From Paenibacillus polymyxa (GTDB lineage Bacteria > Bacillota > Bacilli > Paenibacillales > Paenibacillaceae): a DNA stretch of 64,000 bases. The translations under genes and the position numbers were made by a program. Under the pieces are notes generated by a model. The model saw only the letters and a program-made list of their open reading frames with translations. It had not been told where the DNA came from and ran no database searches. The DNA is taken from the NCBI RefSeq assembly GCF_018614975.1, contig NZ_JAGGNR010000019.1, positions 1-64,000 of the forward strand. Direction: 5' to 3'. Positions 36,811 through 46,203 of this stretch are shown piece by piece. The stretch's first letter is position 1. The number at the start of each line of letters is the position of its first letter.

Positions 36811-36876
36811 ATGTGCCATAAGCTCAAGTGTATCATTTTTTCTTCATCTCAGAAAGAACAAGTTTCATTGCTCTGA
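36811..36876 (+). CDS. Possible micro-ORF (21 aa), opposite strand
   Basis: In the 292-nt gap between divIB and ftsA, a plus-strand ATG is preceded by AAGGAGG with a 6-nt spacing. It opens a 21-codon frame (MCHKLKC...QVSLL) that ends directly before a CGGGG-TCAAA-CCCCG hairpin (36877-36891) without a T-run. The ribosome site is as good as any in this window, but the product is too short to judge and no promoter is obvious. It may be a chance match. Confidence 0.2.
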   Translation: MCHKLKCIIFSSSQKEQVSLL

Positions 36877-36936
36877 CGGGGTCAAACCCCGACCTGCCTA
36901 GGCTTTATATTCAGTCCAGCCTCACAGTGGCAAAGA

Positions 36937-37704
36937 TCAGGGGGTTGCTCCTGGTTCAGCATCATCTTCCGGGTCATCCGGAATGAAAGGGACATAGGTA
37001 TCTGCCTCAAGCATGGTGATTTTCCCAGGCCGTTCGGTCTCAATCACCTGATTCAGATACTCCACTTTATCCGATAAAAGAGACACGGTTGTAATCACTT
37101 CAAACTGCGATTTGGTATACATCCGAATCTGATCCGGAAATGAAGGCGTTGGGTTCGGAATAATTTCCGAAATATCCGTCGTCAATTCATTTGGAATTTT
37201 AGCCAGTGTCTGGCTCAGTTTGGCTTTGAGTGGATCATCAGCCTTCCATTGAGTCAATATGGGCTTCTCCACAGCAACACCAATTGTTGCCGGAACCGTC
37301 AAGCTTGTCCCACTGGCTAATATCGCTTTTAGGGTACCGTCAGAACCAAGCTCATAAGCAACCGTGGCATATTCCTGAACCTTGATATGGATAATACCCG
37401 GAAATTGCTTGTCCACAGTAACGGTGGAAATCGCCTTGATGGTCTTGAGACGCTCAATAACCTCGGCAGTACTTGTCCCAAAAAATTGTTCGCCTTCCTT
37501 CAGCCCGCTTTTCTCCAGCAGTTCTGAAGTTGCTGTATATACATTACCCGTAATTTCAATTGCCGAAATCCGACTCATGGAAGAACGAAAGAATAATACA
37601 GCGAGCAATACAATAAATAATAATAAGAGAATAATTACAATTTTGCGGCTTGTGTTTCCTTTTGGCCGATTCTTCTTCAGAACCGGAATTTGACTTTTAG
37701 GCAT
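36937..37704 (-). CDS. divIB: Cell-division protein DivIB (FtsQ)
   Basis: A bitopic division protein acting with FtsL and DivIC at the septum. The 255-aa chain has a short Lys-rich cytosolic end (MPKSQIPVLKKNRPKG), one membrane helix (about 22-42), a POTRA domain (AIEITGNVYTATSELLEKSGLKEGEQFF) and an FtsQ beta domain, with an acidic Pro-rich tail. The frame is open for 70 codons more, overlapping murA, but GGAG lies 8 nt before ATG 37704 and the family starts there. A hairpin lies between murA and this gene. Confidence 0.9.
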   Translation of the reverse strand: MPKSQIPVLKKNRPKGNTSRKIVIILLLLFIVLLAVLFFRSSMSRISAIEITGNVYTATSELLEKSGLKEGEQFFGTSTAEVIERLKTIKAISTVTVDKQFPGIIHIKVQEYATVAYELGSDGTLKAILASGTSLTVPATIGVAVEKPILTQWKADDPLKAKLSQTLAKIPNELTTDISEIIPNPTPSFPDQIRMYTKSQFEVITTVSLLSDKVEYLNQVIETERPGKITMLEADTYVPFIPDDPEDDAEPGATP

Positions 37705-37728
37705 AAGTAGCGCTCCACAAAGCCTCAG

Positions 37729-37752
37729 GTCCCCTCCCTTCAAGAAGGGGAC
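37729..37752 (-). repeat. Intercistronic stem-loop between murA and divIB
   Basis: GTCCCCTTC pairs imperfectly with GGGAGGGGAC around a short loop, just upstream of the divIB ribosome site. No T-run. Similar stem-loops lie in other gaps of these operons. Confidence 0.5.
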
Positions 37753-37762
37753 GCCAAGGACG

Positions 37763-39046
37763 TTAATTGGCAAAATCCAACTGTTTCGAAACGGGCGACT
37801 GTCGCTCAACCGATGCTCCAAGACTTTGGAATAACTTCTCGATCTGATCGTAGCCCCGGTCAATATGATGCACTTGCTCCACAACCGTTTTGCCTTGAGC
37901 AGCCAGACCAGCAATTACCAGAGCTGCACCTGCACGAAGATCGGTTGCTTCTACTGTAGCCCCGTACAGACGGGGAACACCACGGATAAATGCTGCGTTC
38001 AGATCGACTGAAATATCAGCCCCCATCACATTCAGTTCATCCACATGTTTGAACCGGCCCTCGAATACCGTTTCCTTCATCACACTGAATCCGTCTGCCA
38101 GACTGAGCAGCACCATGATTTGCGATTGCAAATCTGTCGGAAACGAAGGATACGGAGAAGTCACAATACGGTCTACTGATTTGGGACGGCTCATACAGCT
38201 CACCGTCATTATATCATTGCAGACTGTGATTTGAACACCAGTGCGCTTCAATACATGTATAAGTGAAGTAAGATGCGCAGGATTGCAGTGTGTAAGCGTA
38301 ACATTGCCTCTTGTTGCTGCTGCTGCAATCATTACGGTTCCGGCAACGATTCGATCCGGTATAATCTCATAGGAACAAGGCTTCAGTTTCTCAACGCCAT
38401 TGATCGTAATTGTATTCGTTCCTGCACCAATAATGCTTGCACCCATAGCATTCAAAAAGTGTTGCAGGTCCTGTATTTCAGGTTCTCTTGCCGCGTTACA
38501 AATGGTTGTCGTCCCTTTAGCCATAACGGCTGCCATCATGATATTCTCAGTCGCTCCCACACTCGGGAAATCCAAATGAATATCTGTACCCACCAGATTG
38601 TGCCCATGACAGATAATCTGTTGGTCCTGCTCTTCAATCAAGGCTCCGAGCGCTTCCAGGCCCCGGAGGTGAAGATCAATTTTGCGTTCTCCAATGGCAC
38701 AACCGCCTGGCTGATACACTGACACTTGCCCAAACTTAGCCAGCAATGGTCCCATCAAAAAAATGGAAGAGCGCATCTGCTTCATTAGATCTTCTGGCAC
38801 ATCATATGACCGGATAGACGAGGTATTAATCGTCACTGTTCCCTGTTCATGCCGACACGTGCATCCAAGCCGTTCCAGGATATACAGCATCACTTCAATG
38901 TCCAGCAAGTGTGGAACGTTATGCAGTGTAACTTCTCCATCTGCCAACAAACTTGCGGCCATAATCGGTAAAGCGGCATTTTTTGCTCCATGGATGCGTA
39001 TGGATCCTGAGAGGGGTTTCCCGCCTTCAATCACCAATTTGTCCAA
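37763..39046 (-). CDS. murA: UDP-N-acetylglucosamine 1-carboxyvinyltransferase
   Basis: First committed step of peptidoglycan synthesis: moves enolpyruvate from PEP to UDP-GlcNAc, the target of fosfomycin. Fold motifs: GGKPLSGSIRIHGAKNAALPIMAA with the Lys-Asn pair (about 22-23), the loop with catalytic Cys in QPGGCAIGERKIDLHL (Cys about 115) and RAGAALVIAGLAAQG. The catalytic residue is Cys, so no natural Asp-type fosfomycin resistance is expected from it. TTG start with GGAGGTGAT upstream. In B. subtilis murA genes lie outside the dcw cluster; here one sits between murB and divIB. Confidence 0.95.
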   Translation of the reverse strand: MDKLVIEGGKPLSGSIRIHGAKNAALPIMAASLLADGEVTLHNVPHLLDIEVMLYILERLGCTCRHEQGTVTINTSSIRSYDVPEDLMKQMRSSIFLMGPLLAKFGQVSVYQPGGCAIGERKIDLHLRGLEALGALIEEQDQQIICHGHNLVGTDIHLDFPSVGATENIMMAAVMAKGTTTICNAAREPEIQDLQHFLNAMGASIIGAGTNTITINGVEKLKPCSYEIIPDRIVAGTVMIAAAATRGNVTLTHCNPAHLTSLIHVLKRTGVQITVCNDIMTVSCMSRPKSVDRIVTSPYPSFPTDLQSQIMVLLSLADGFSVMKETVFEGRFKHVDELNVMGADISVDLNAAFIRGVPRLYGATVEATDLRAGAALVIAGLAAQGKTVVEQVHHIDRGYDQIEKLFQSLGASVERQSPVSKQLDFAN

Positions 39047-39063
39047 TGTATCACCTCCGGGGT

Positions 39064-39969
39064 TTACCGCTCACCCACTACGAAGACTTCCGGTACCAGG
39101 TTAATACCGTTTTGAGATGATATAGTGCTCTGAATCTGCTGCATTAGGGTGATAACGTCCTCTGCTGTTGCTTGGCCTGTATTAACAATGAAATTGGCAT
39201 GCATGGTGGATACCTGTGCGCCTCCCTGAGTCATTCCTTTCAGCCCAGCTGCTTCAATCAGTCGGGCTGCATGATCACCCGGTGGATTTCGGAATACACT
39301 ACCTGCACATGCCATCTGCAGTGGCTGTGTGCAGCGCCGGCGATCTTTGTAAGCCGCCATGGTCTCCGAAATGACGTTGCGCTCTCCATGCTGGAGTTCA
39401 AATGTAGCTTCCAGCACAATGCCTCTCCGATCATGCAGAACAGAGTGGCGGTAGGCAAAATCCATGTCCTCCTTGCTGTAACGTACCAATTCCCCTGTCT
39501 CCAGTACAATCTCAGCGAATTTGAATATCCGTGACACATCCGATCCATGCGCGCCTGCATTCATGTACACAGCTCCACCGACAGTGCCGGGTATACCGCT
39601 GCCGAATTCCAGACCGGTCCATTCCTTTTTGGCAGCAACCACACTGAGTTTAACAAAAGAATGCGCCGCTCCGGCGGTTACACCGCCTTCGTGAAATTCG
39701 GCATAATCAAAGCCCTCGCCTAGTTTCACCACAACACCACGTATTCCTTTGTCTGACACCAGCATGTTTGAGCCCCGTCCAAGTTGCATCCACGGAATCT
39801 GATACGTGTGAAGCAATTGAACGAGATTCATCATCTGCTCTTTATTCTCGGGAATGACCAGTGCATCCGCAGGACCGCCGATCTTCCATGTGGTGTATTT
39901 GGCTAGCGATTCGTTTTCAAGAACTCTGCCAACATTATTCTGGGATAGTAACGATATCCACTGATGCAT
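39064..39969 (-). CDS. murB: UDP-N-acetylenolpyruvoylglucosamine reductase
   Basis: FAD enzyme that reduces the MurA product to UDP-MurNAc. The 301-aa chain has TTWKIGGPADALVIP, the FAD phosphate region GRGSNMLVSDKGIRGVVVKL, GIPGTVGGAVYMNAGAHG and the catalytic Ser in AGSVFRNPPGDHAARLIE (type II-like, Firmicute form). Start at ATG 39969 with AGGAGG 8 nt upstream, not at the further ATG 40005. Confidence 0.95.
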   Translation of the reverse strand: MHQWISLLSQNNVGRVLENESLAKYTTWKIGGPADALVIPENKEQMMNLVQLLHTYQIPWMQLGRGSNMLVSDKGIRGVVVKLGEGFDYAEFHEGGVTAGAAHSFVKLSVVAAKKEWTGLEFGSGIPGTVGGAVYMNAGAHGSDVSRIFKFAEIVLETGELVRYSKEDMDFAYRHSVLHDRRGIVLEATFELQHGERNVISETMAAYKDRRRCTQPLQMACAGSVFRNPPGDHAARLIEAAGLKGMTQGGAQVSTMHANFIVNTGQATAEDVITLMQQIQSTISSQNGINLVPEVFVVGER

Positions 39970-40002
39970 GTTTGCTTCCTCCTTTGCTTCAAAACCGATG
40001 AG

Positions 40003-40031
40003 CACGGTATGTTCTGTTGCTACAGACCGTG
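40003..40031 (-). repeat. Intercistronic stem-loop between murG and murB
   Basis: CACGGT pairs with ACCGTG, with an inner CTGT/ACAG, in the 149-nt gap between murG and murB. No T-run follows. The rest of the gap shows no gene. Confidence 0.5.
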
Positions 40032-40118
40032 TTCTGGCGCCATGGAACGATGGTCACGATTTATACGGTATCTTATGTCAGCCCCGTCTTGTGTGTGACA
40101 ATCGCCCACAAAGGCACT

Positions 40119-41228
40119 TTATCGGCGTGCAGCAAGACGCTGAATTTCATGAACAAGCACTTCAGCTGCATCGGGTTTCCCCAGTTTCCGGGAAGCTTCA
40201 GCCATTCGTTTGCGTCCCGATTCATCATTCATAATCTTGGCGATGGCTTCATACAGGGCTTTGCCTGTAAGATCCTTCTCCAGCATCGTGAGTGATGCGC
40301 CTCCACCCTCAAGCGTGCGTGCATTGGCTTCCTGATGATTATTAGTCACGTTAGGTGACGGAATCAGGATAGAAGGAATACCCAGTGATGTAATCTCCGC
40401 AAGGAATGATGCACCTGCGCGGTTTACAATCAAGGATGTGCAGGCAAGCACCTCAGGCATATTATGCACGTAAGGCAGGACATGCAGGTGGTTTGGCATC
40501 GTACCCAATGAGCTGCGAATGGCTTCACGCGTTTCATCAAAATAGGTATCACCTGTCACGTAAACCACATGTACATCGTCCAGTTGTTCCAGCATTTGAG
40601 CCATTTCCACCATGGCCTGATTGATTGCTTTAGCTCCGCGACTTCCACCAACTACGAGAACAACACGGCTGTTCATCGGTACACCTAACGTGGCAAAACC
40701 ACGATCACGGCTAGCCTGAGCTACGGTAGTCGCTCGCGGATTACCAGTGTAGATCACCTTTTTTGCGCCGGAAAACGATTTTTCAGAACCTTCAAAGCTA
40801 ACGGCAACTGTGTCCACATAACGCATCAAAAATTTGTTCGTCAGACCAGGAATGGCGTTCTGTTCATGAATTATACTCGGAATTCCCAGTTTTGTTGCTG
40901 CATATACCACAGGTCCACATACATATCCACCTGTACCAATCACAACATCCGGTTTGAATTCCTTCAGCATTTTTTTGGACTTGCGTACACCTTGAATGAA
41001 ACGCATGACCGTTTTCAGGTTTTCGATGGACAATTTCCGTCGAAAGCCCGTAATATCAATGGATTTAAAAGGAATATTTTCTTGGGGAACCAGCTTGCTT
41101 TCCAGCCCTCTGGTTCCTCCGATGTATAGAAATGTCGAGTCCGGATTCTCCGCCTCGCATTGTCTTGCTATGGCAACGGCCGGATAGATATGTCCACCCG
41201 TACCACCACCGCTTAGAACGACTCGCAT
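40119..41228 (-). CDS. murG: UDP-GlcNAc:lipid I N-acetylglucosaminyltransferase
   Basis: MurG adds GlcNAc to lipid I to form lipid II on the inner face of the membrane. GT-B fold: Gly-rich loop VVLSGGGTGGHIYPAVAIA at the start, second Gly loop VLVVGGSRGAKAINQ and donor-binding region NRAGASFLAEITSLGIPSILIPSPNVTNNHQ. 369 aa from ATG 41228, with GAGGTGA 7 nt upstream; it starts 7 nt after spoVE. The donor motif has the usual NHQ triad. Confidence 0.95.
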   Translation of the reverse strand: MRVVLSGGGTGGHIYPAVAIARQCEAENPDSTFLYIGGTRGLESKLVPQENIPFKSIDITGFRRKLSIENLKTVMRFIQGVRKSKKMLKEFKPDVVIGTGGYVCGPVVYAATKLGIPSIIHEQNAIPGLTNKFLMRYVDTVAVSFEGSEKSFSGAKKVIYTGNPRATTVAQASRDRGFATLGVPMNSRVVLVVGGSRGAKAINQAMVEMAQMLEQLDDVHVVYVTGDTYFDETREAIRSSLGTMPNHLHVLPYVHNMPEVLACTSLIVNRAGASFLAEITSLGIPSILIPSPNVTNNHQEANARTLEGGGASLTMLEKDLTGKALYEAIAKIMNDESGRKRMAEASRKLGKPDAAEVLVHEIQRLAARR

Positions 41229-41235
41229 CGCATAG

Positions 41236-42333
41236 TCACCTCGCATAACGGGATAAATTCACTAAAATGCCCAGTGCTGTGAGCATGAGGGTCAATGATG
41301 ATCCGCCGTAACTGATCAGAGGCAATGTAATACCCGTAACAGGCATCATGCCAATGACAACACCAATGTTAATAATGACCTGTACGGCGACCATACCTAC
41401 GATACCAACACCAAGCAGACTGCCGAAGGCATCCGGAACGGTCATGGCTACACGCATCCCTCTCCACACCAGCACCAGAAACAACAATAATACAATCATT
41501 CCACCTATAAAGCCGAGTTCTTCGGCCAAAATACTAAAAATAAAGTCCGTTTGCGGTTCAGGTACATAACTGTACTTCTGCCGGCTCATACCCAGTCCCA
41601 ATCCCGCCAGTCCACCAGGACCAATCGCGTATAACGATTGAATGATCTGATATCCGGCACCCAGCGGATCGGACCACGGGTCCAAAAATGCTGTGATACG
41701 CTGCAACCGATAGGGTGCTGCTGCAATCAAAGCTGCAAACCCCGCTACGCCGCCAAGAGCAAGCAAGCTCAGATGTTTCATTCGCGCTCCGGCTGTGAAA
41801 ATAATAAGCATCGATGCGCCCATCATCACGGTGCCAGTCCCCAAATCAGGTTGCAGCATAATAATTCCAAAAGCCAACCCGATCAATCCCAGCGGTGGCA
41901 GAAGCCCCGATGTGAAGGTTTTGATTTTGCCCGGTTCCTTGCTCAGCCAGTGAGCGAGAAACAGAATCATGCCCAGCTTCATAAATTCTGAGGGCTGAAT
42001 ACCGAACGAACCAATGCCCAGCCAACTTCGTGCACCACCACGAACCACACCGATTCCAGGAATGAGCACCGCAATGAGCATAATAAAACAGGCAATCAAT
42101 ATAGGCTTGGCATATTTCCTCCACACCCGGTAGTCTACGTTAGCAGTTACGAACATGGCCACAAGCCCAAGCACCGCAAACAGGGCCTGTCTTTTTACAA
42201 AATAAAATGAATCGCCATAGTCATGAAAGGCAAGCACCGAGCCCGCACTATATACCATAATAATGCCGATGGCAAGCAATGCCAAAATACAAATCAGCAA
42301 CCAAATATCTGGTGCCGGTCGCGTCTGTTTCAT
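41236..42333 (-). CDS. spoVE: SpoVE, FtsW/RodA-family lipid II polymerase (SEDS)
   Basis: A SEDS-family glycan polymerase of 365 aa with about ten membrane helices. Motifs of the family: RGGARSWLGIG...IQPSEFMKLG, LQPDLGTG, PEPQTDFIFSILAEELGFIGG and ITLPLISYGGSS. In the dcw cluster downstream of murD, Bacillus has SpoVE, needed for spore cortex. It should pair with the class B PBP SpoVD, also present. In Paenibacillus it could also serve division as FtsW; the sequence alone does not decide. Confidence 0.92.
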   Translation of the reverse strand: MKQTRPAPDIWLLICILALLAIGIIMVYSAGSVLAFHDYGDSFYFVKRQALFAVLGLVAMFVTANVDYRVWRKYAKPILIACFIMLIAVLIPGIGVVRGGARSWLGIGSFGIQPSEFMKLGMILFLAHWLSKEPGKIKTFTSGLLPPLGLIGLAFGIIMLQPDLGTGTVMMGASMLIIFTAGARMKHLSLLALGGVAGFAALIAAAPYRLQRITAFLDPWSDPLGAGYQIIQSLYAIGPGGLAGLGLGMSRQKYSYVPEPQTDFIFSILAEELGFIGGMIVLLLFLVLVWRGMRVAMTVPDAFGSLLGVGIVGMVAVQVIINIGVVIGMMPVTGITLPLISYGGSSLTLMLTALGILVNLSRYAR

Positions 42334-42355
42334 CAGGAGGCCACCCCTTGCATGG

Positions 42356-42383
42356 AAGTAGGGGCTTTTCCACCCCCCTACTT
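42356..42383 (-). repeat. Intercistronic stem-loop at the murD-spoVE junction
   Basis: A perfect 9-bp stem AAGTAGGGG/CCCCTACTT whose start overlaps the murD stop codon. It is followed by no T-run, so it is more likely an mRNA stabiliser or ribosome-release structure than a terminator. Confidence 0.55.
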
Positions 42384-43803
42384 ACAAGTTATGCGCCGCC
42401 TCTTTAAAAATGCGTCCCCGCTCTTCATAGGAAGCAAACATGTCCCAACTTGCACATGCCGGGGATAACAAAACGACATCACCGGCACTGGCAAGCTTCG
42501 ATGCTTCCTGCACAGCAACGGTTAACGTCAGGGCAGCGTTCTCCTCATTATCGACGACCTTAATTTGCTTTAATCCGGCAAGTTCCGCGACCTTGGCAAT
42601 TTTTGTCCGTGTCTCTCCAATTGCAACGACAGCTTTTACCCGTTCCTGAAACAAGGGTAACAACTCCATCATGTCTGACCCACGATCCAGCCCTCCGGCA
42701 ATTAATACGACCGGTTCCTTGAACGAATTCAGGGCCATGACCGTAGCCTTTGAATTGGTTGCCTTGGAGTTGTTGTAGTATGCAGAGCCATTATGCTCCA
42801 GAACATATTCAAGTCGGTGTTCAACCGCCTTGAAATCTGCAAGCGGCGCAGCCAGTACCGCTGGATCAGCTCCTGCAGCTACGGCAATCGCCACAGCAGC
42901 CATTGCATTTTCCACATTAAATCGTCCAGCTATGCCAATGTTCTCAATGTCGATGATGATGTGCTGATCTCCGTTTTCATCCACGTAAATTACCTGACGC
43001 TTCACATCATCCTCTTCGCCATCCACATAAGGAGGATCTGCATACACACCTGTTTCCAATTTCTCGGTCATCGAGAAGGGGATCAATCTGGCTTTGATAT
43101 AAGGAACCAGACCACGACATACCGCATCATCCCAATTCAGAATGGCTACGTCGTCAGGCTGCTGATTGGCGAACAGTTTGGCTTTGGAAGCCACATAATC
43201 ATCCATGTTCCCGTGATAGTCCAGATGCGTCTCTGCAACGTTAAGTAAGCTGGCAATCCGAGGACGGAAATCAACCGTTCCTTTGAGTTGGAAACTGCTA
43301 AGCTCAACAACCATCCAGTGATCTGGAGAAGCTTGCTCTGCTGCTTCAGAGAGAGGTATTCCAATATTACCGGCGACAATGGGCTTGAGGCCGGCATGTT
43401 CCAACATTTTTCCCACCCAAGTGGTTGTTGTTGTCTTGCCGTTGGAGCCTGTAATACCGATCATGGGTGCAGCACATAGATGATAGGCAACCTCTACTTC
43501 TGTCACCACCTCAATGCCCAATGCCAGCGCTTGCTGCACAGGAGCTGCATGGTATGGGATACCCGGGTTTTTGACGACCAGCTTCACACCACTGTGAATC
43601 AGATCATCCGGATGTCCTCCGCATACAACAGAAATTCCCAAAGCCTCCAATTCGGAAGCTTCGGGACATTGATCTCTCTCCTTTTTATCATTCACTGTAA
43701 CCTTCGCTCCGGCACGATCCAGCACTTTGGCGACCTGTACGCCGCTTTTGGCCAATCCAAGCACGACAACTTGTTGTCCGCGATATGAATCAGGATGGTT
43801 CAT
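42382..43803 (-). CDS. murD: UDP-N-acetylmuramoyl-L-alanine:D-glutamate ligase
   Basis: Adds D-Glu to UDP-MurNAc-L-Ala with ATP. N-terminal Rossmann start QVVVLGLAKSGVQVAKVL, ATP loop GITGSNGKTTTTTW (about 115-128), NVAETHLDYHG, and C-terminal domain with NNSKATNSKAT and SPACASWDMFASYEERGRIF. 473 aa. It lies 3 nt after mraY. Confidence 0.96.
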   Translation of the reverse strand: MNHPDSYRGQQVVVLGLAKSGVQVAKVLDRAGAKVTVNDKKERDQCPEASELEALGISVVCGGHPDDLIHSGVKLVVKNPGIPYHAAPVQQALALGIEVVTEVEVAYHLCAAPMIGITGSNGKTTTTTWVGKMLEHAGLKPIVAGNIGIPLSEAAEQASPDHWMVVELSSFQLKGTVDFRPRIASLLNVAETHLDYHGNMDDYVASKAKLFANQQPDDVAILNWDDAVCRGLVPYIKARLIPFSMTEKLETGVYADPPYVDGEEDDVKRQVIYVDENGDQHIIIDIENIGIAGRFNVENAMAAVAIAVAAGADPAVLAAPLADFKAVEHRLEYVLEHNGSAYYNNSKATNSKATVMALNSFKEPVVLIAGGLDRGSDMMELLPLFQERVKAVVAIGETRTKIAKVAELAGLKQIKVVDNEENAALTLTVAVQEASKLASAGDVVLLSPACASWDMFASYEERGRIFKEAAHNL

Positions 43804-43806
43804 GAT

Positions 43807-44775
43807 TTACAACCCCTTGTTGAGATAAAGTCCAAGAGCGGCCAAAATTGCGCCTACCGCCCAAAAGGTAATAACAACCCGCCATTCTGACCAACCACTT
43901 AATTCAAAGTGATGGTGAATGGGGCTCATTTTGAATACACGCTTGCCACGAGTCTTGAATGATACCACTTGAATGATGACAGACAGGATCTCGATAACAA
44001 AAATCCCTCCAATGATGACAAAAAGAAGCTCTGTTTTGGTTACAATCGCTACCGCACCAATTGCACCACCAATACCCAGAGAACCGGTGTCTCCCATAAA
44101 CACTTTGGCAGGATGTGCATTGTATACCAGAAAACCGAGCACGGCTCCGATCATCGCTGCTGCACACACTGCTGCCGGCATCGACGTGGCTTGCATCGCC
44201 ACAATAGCAAACGCGCCAAAGGCAATCGCACTAACCCCTGACAGCAAACCATCCAGACCGTCGGTAAAGTTAACCGCATTCGTAATGGCAAGCATCATGA
44301 ATACGACAAACGGATAATAGAACCATCCGGTCCAGTCAAACGAGAATGACGTACCCGGAATAGAGATGGCTGTGCTGTGTCCATTCTGGATCAGCAAGAA
44401 ACACATCACTGCACTGAAGAACAATTGGCCCAGCATTTTTTGTCTGGCCGTCAGTCCCAGCGAACGTTTAAACACAATTTTGATGTAATCATCCAGGAAG
44501 CCAATCAACCCGAAGCCCAGCGTAGCCACGAGCAAGACATAAAAGTCTGTATTCTTGACTGCCGAAAATTTCAAAAAGGCCAATGTGAACGCAACTAAAA
44601 TGACGACTCCACCCATTGTAGGTGTTCCGCTTTTTTTCAAATGGCTCTGAGGCCCATCTTCCCTAACTTGCTGTCCGAATTTCATTCGACGTAACAGCGG
44701 AATCAGGAGCGGTGCGGCAATCACCGCCAGAATAAATGAAACACCGATTGTTAACAGTAATACCTGAAAATCCAT
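43807..44775 (-). CDS. mraY: Phospho-N-acetylmuramoyl-pentapeptide transferase
   Basis: Transfers phospho-MurNAc-pentapeptide to undecaprenyl phosphate to form lipid I. About ten membrane helices in 322 aa. Conserved cytosolic loops: GTPTMGG near 50, FLDDYIK (catalytic Asp pair), NFTDGLDGL, and [11 protein letters not shown] and SPIHHHFE near the end. It follows murF by 12 nt. Confidence 0.97.
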   Translation of the reverse strand: MDFQVLLLTIGVSFILAVIAAPLLIPLLRRMKFGQQVREDGPQSHLKKSGTPTMGGVVILVAFTLAFLKFSAVKNTDFYVLLVATLGFGLIGFLDDYIKIVFKRSLGLTARQKMLGQLFFSAVMCFLLIQNGHSTAISIPGTSFSFDWTGWFYYPFVVFMMLAITNAVNFTDGLDGLLSGVSAIAFGAFAIVAMQATSMPAAVCAAAMIGAVLGFLVYNAHPAKVFMGDTGSLGIGGAIGAVAIVTKTELLFVIIGGIFVIEILSVIIQVVSFKTRGKRVFKMSPIHHHFELSGWSEWRVVITFWAVGAILAALGLYLNKGL

Positions 44776-44787
44776 GGGTTCACCCCT

Positions 44788-46203
44788 CTAGTCTACTCGA
44801 TTCTGTAATGGTGCTATTTGTAGTGCTTCGACCACGTCCTCCAGCTTCATGCCTCTTGAGGCTTTGAACAAGACAACGTCTCTCGGATGTAGTTTCTCCA
44901 GTAGATAACGGGTCATTTCTTCTTTATCTATAAAAGCATGCACAGCCTCTGCCGGCATATGCTTTCTTGCTCCTTCAGCAATATGTGCTGATAGCGGACC
45001 ATATACGAGCACCATGTCCATTTTGGCAGATGTAATATACTCACCAATTCCAAGATGCAGATCCTGCTCCTGAGGACCGAGTTCAAGCATATCACCAAGC
45101 ACAGCCACTTTCATGCGGTATCCTTTCAGACCTTCCAGTACATCGATTGCGGCCTTCATGGAGGTTGGACTTGCATTGTATGCATCATTCAGCAGGGTTA
45201 GACCACTAACGCCTTGAGTAACCTCAATGCGCATGCCTGTCAGTTTCAAGCGAGACAATCCCGTGGCAATCTGTTCCGTAGTCACTCCAAAATGACGTGC
45301 AACAGCTAAGGCAGCCAAACAGTTAACGACATTATGCGTTCCCAGCAGAGGTAGCGTAAATGCATGTTCTCCCGACTGTTTGGTGGTGAAAACTACTCCA
45401 TTTTGTGCATTCATAAGTCCCGTAGGATAGTCATCATTATCGGTTTGCAGACCAAATGTAAACCGCTGCAATCCATTGGGTTGTTTCGTTTTGGGCTCTT
45501 CAAGGACTTGTGCAATTAAAGGCTCGTCTCCGTTGTAGATCAGTAACCCGCCAGGCTTCAACCCCGCAGCAATCTCGGCTTTGGCTCTGGCAATCTCCAA
45601 TCTGGACCCCAGCTGAAGCAGATGAGATTCACCAATATTGGTTATAATCGCTACATCTGGCTGCGCAATAACCGACAGATCGTTAATTTCCCCGCGACCA
45701 CTCATACCCATCTCCAAAATGATAATCTCGGTATCCGGGTCCATACTTAATACAGTCAGTGGTAAACCAATGTGATTATTGAAGTTGCCTTGCGTCTTAT
45801 GCACTTTGAACGTCGTTGAGAGAATGGCATCCACGATGTCTTTCGTTGTTGTCTTGCCGTTGCTGCCTGTAATGCCGACTACAGCCGCTTTATTCTCCGT
45901 TAGATAAGCAGATGCGAGTGCTTGCAGTGCGACAAGTGTGTCGTCAACAACAATGACAGCTCCTTGTGGTGGAATACCATGATCCTTTTGCCAGATCGCC
46001 CCTGCAGCCCCCTTCTCTAAACAGGCTTGCACAAATTCGTGTCCGTCAAACCTTTCACCCACTAGCGGGATAAATAAACTGCCTTCCAGAGGTTTACGCG
46101 AATCGGTAAATACCCCTTCGACCATTACATTGTCATGAGCGGCAACGTCACTTAATGTTCCTCCACACATCTCGGCCAATTGTGCCAATGTTCTTTTTAT
46201 CAA
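44788..46203 (-). CDS. murF: UDP-MurNAc-tripeptide:D-Ala-D-Ala ligase
   Basis: Adds D-Ala-D-Ala to the muropeptide. 471 aa with N-terminal MurF/MurE substrate domain, ATP loop GITGSNGKTTTKD (about 110-122), NNHIGLPLTVL, EMGMSGRGEI and a C-terminal ligase domain with NDAYNASPTSMKAA. The start is TTG, overlapping the murE stop as TTGA; GGGG lies about 9 nt upstream. The overlap indicates coupling with MurE. Confidence 0.95.
   Translation of the reverse strand: MIKRTLAQLAEMCGGTLSDVAAHDNVMVEGVFTDSRKPLEGSLFIPLVGERFDGHEFVQACLEKGAAGAIWQKDHGIPPQGAVIVVDDTLVALQALASAYLTENKAAVVGITGSNGKTTTKDIVDAILSTTFKVHKTQGNFNNHIGLPLTVLSMDPDTEIIILEMGMSGRGEINDLSVIAQPDVAIITNIGESHLLQLGSRLEIARAKAEIAAGLKPGGLLIYNGDEPLIAQVLEEPKTKQPNGLQRFTFGLQTDNDDYPTGLMNAQNGVVFTTKQSGEHAFTLPLLGTHNVVNCLAALAVARHFGVTTEQIATGLSRLKLTGMRIEVTQGVSGLTLLNDAYNASPTSMKAAIDVLEGLKGYRMKVAVLGDMLELGPQEQDLHLGIGEYITSAKMDMVLVYGPLSAHIAEGARKHMPAEAVHAFIDKEEMTRYLLEKLHPRDVVLFKASRGMKLEDVVEALQIAPLQNRVD

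Noticed and set aside
36937-37914. Longer divIB (325 aa) and similar upward extensions of ftsZ, ftsA, murE, oppB, pyrR, pyrF
   Set aside because: The extra N-termini translate upstream genes, leaders or hairpins, whereas strong ribosome sites precede the internal starts used here.
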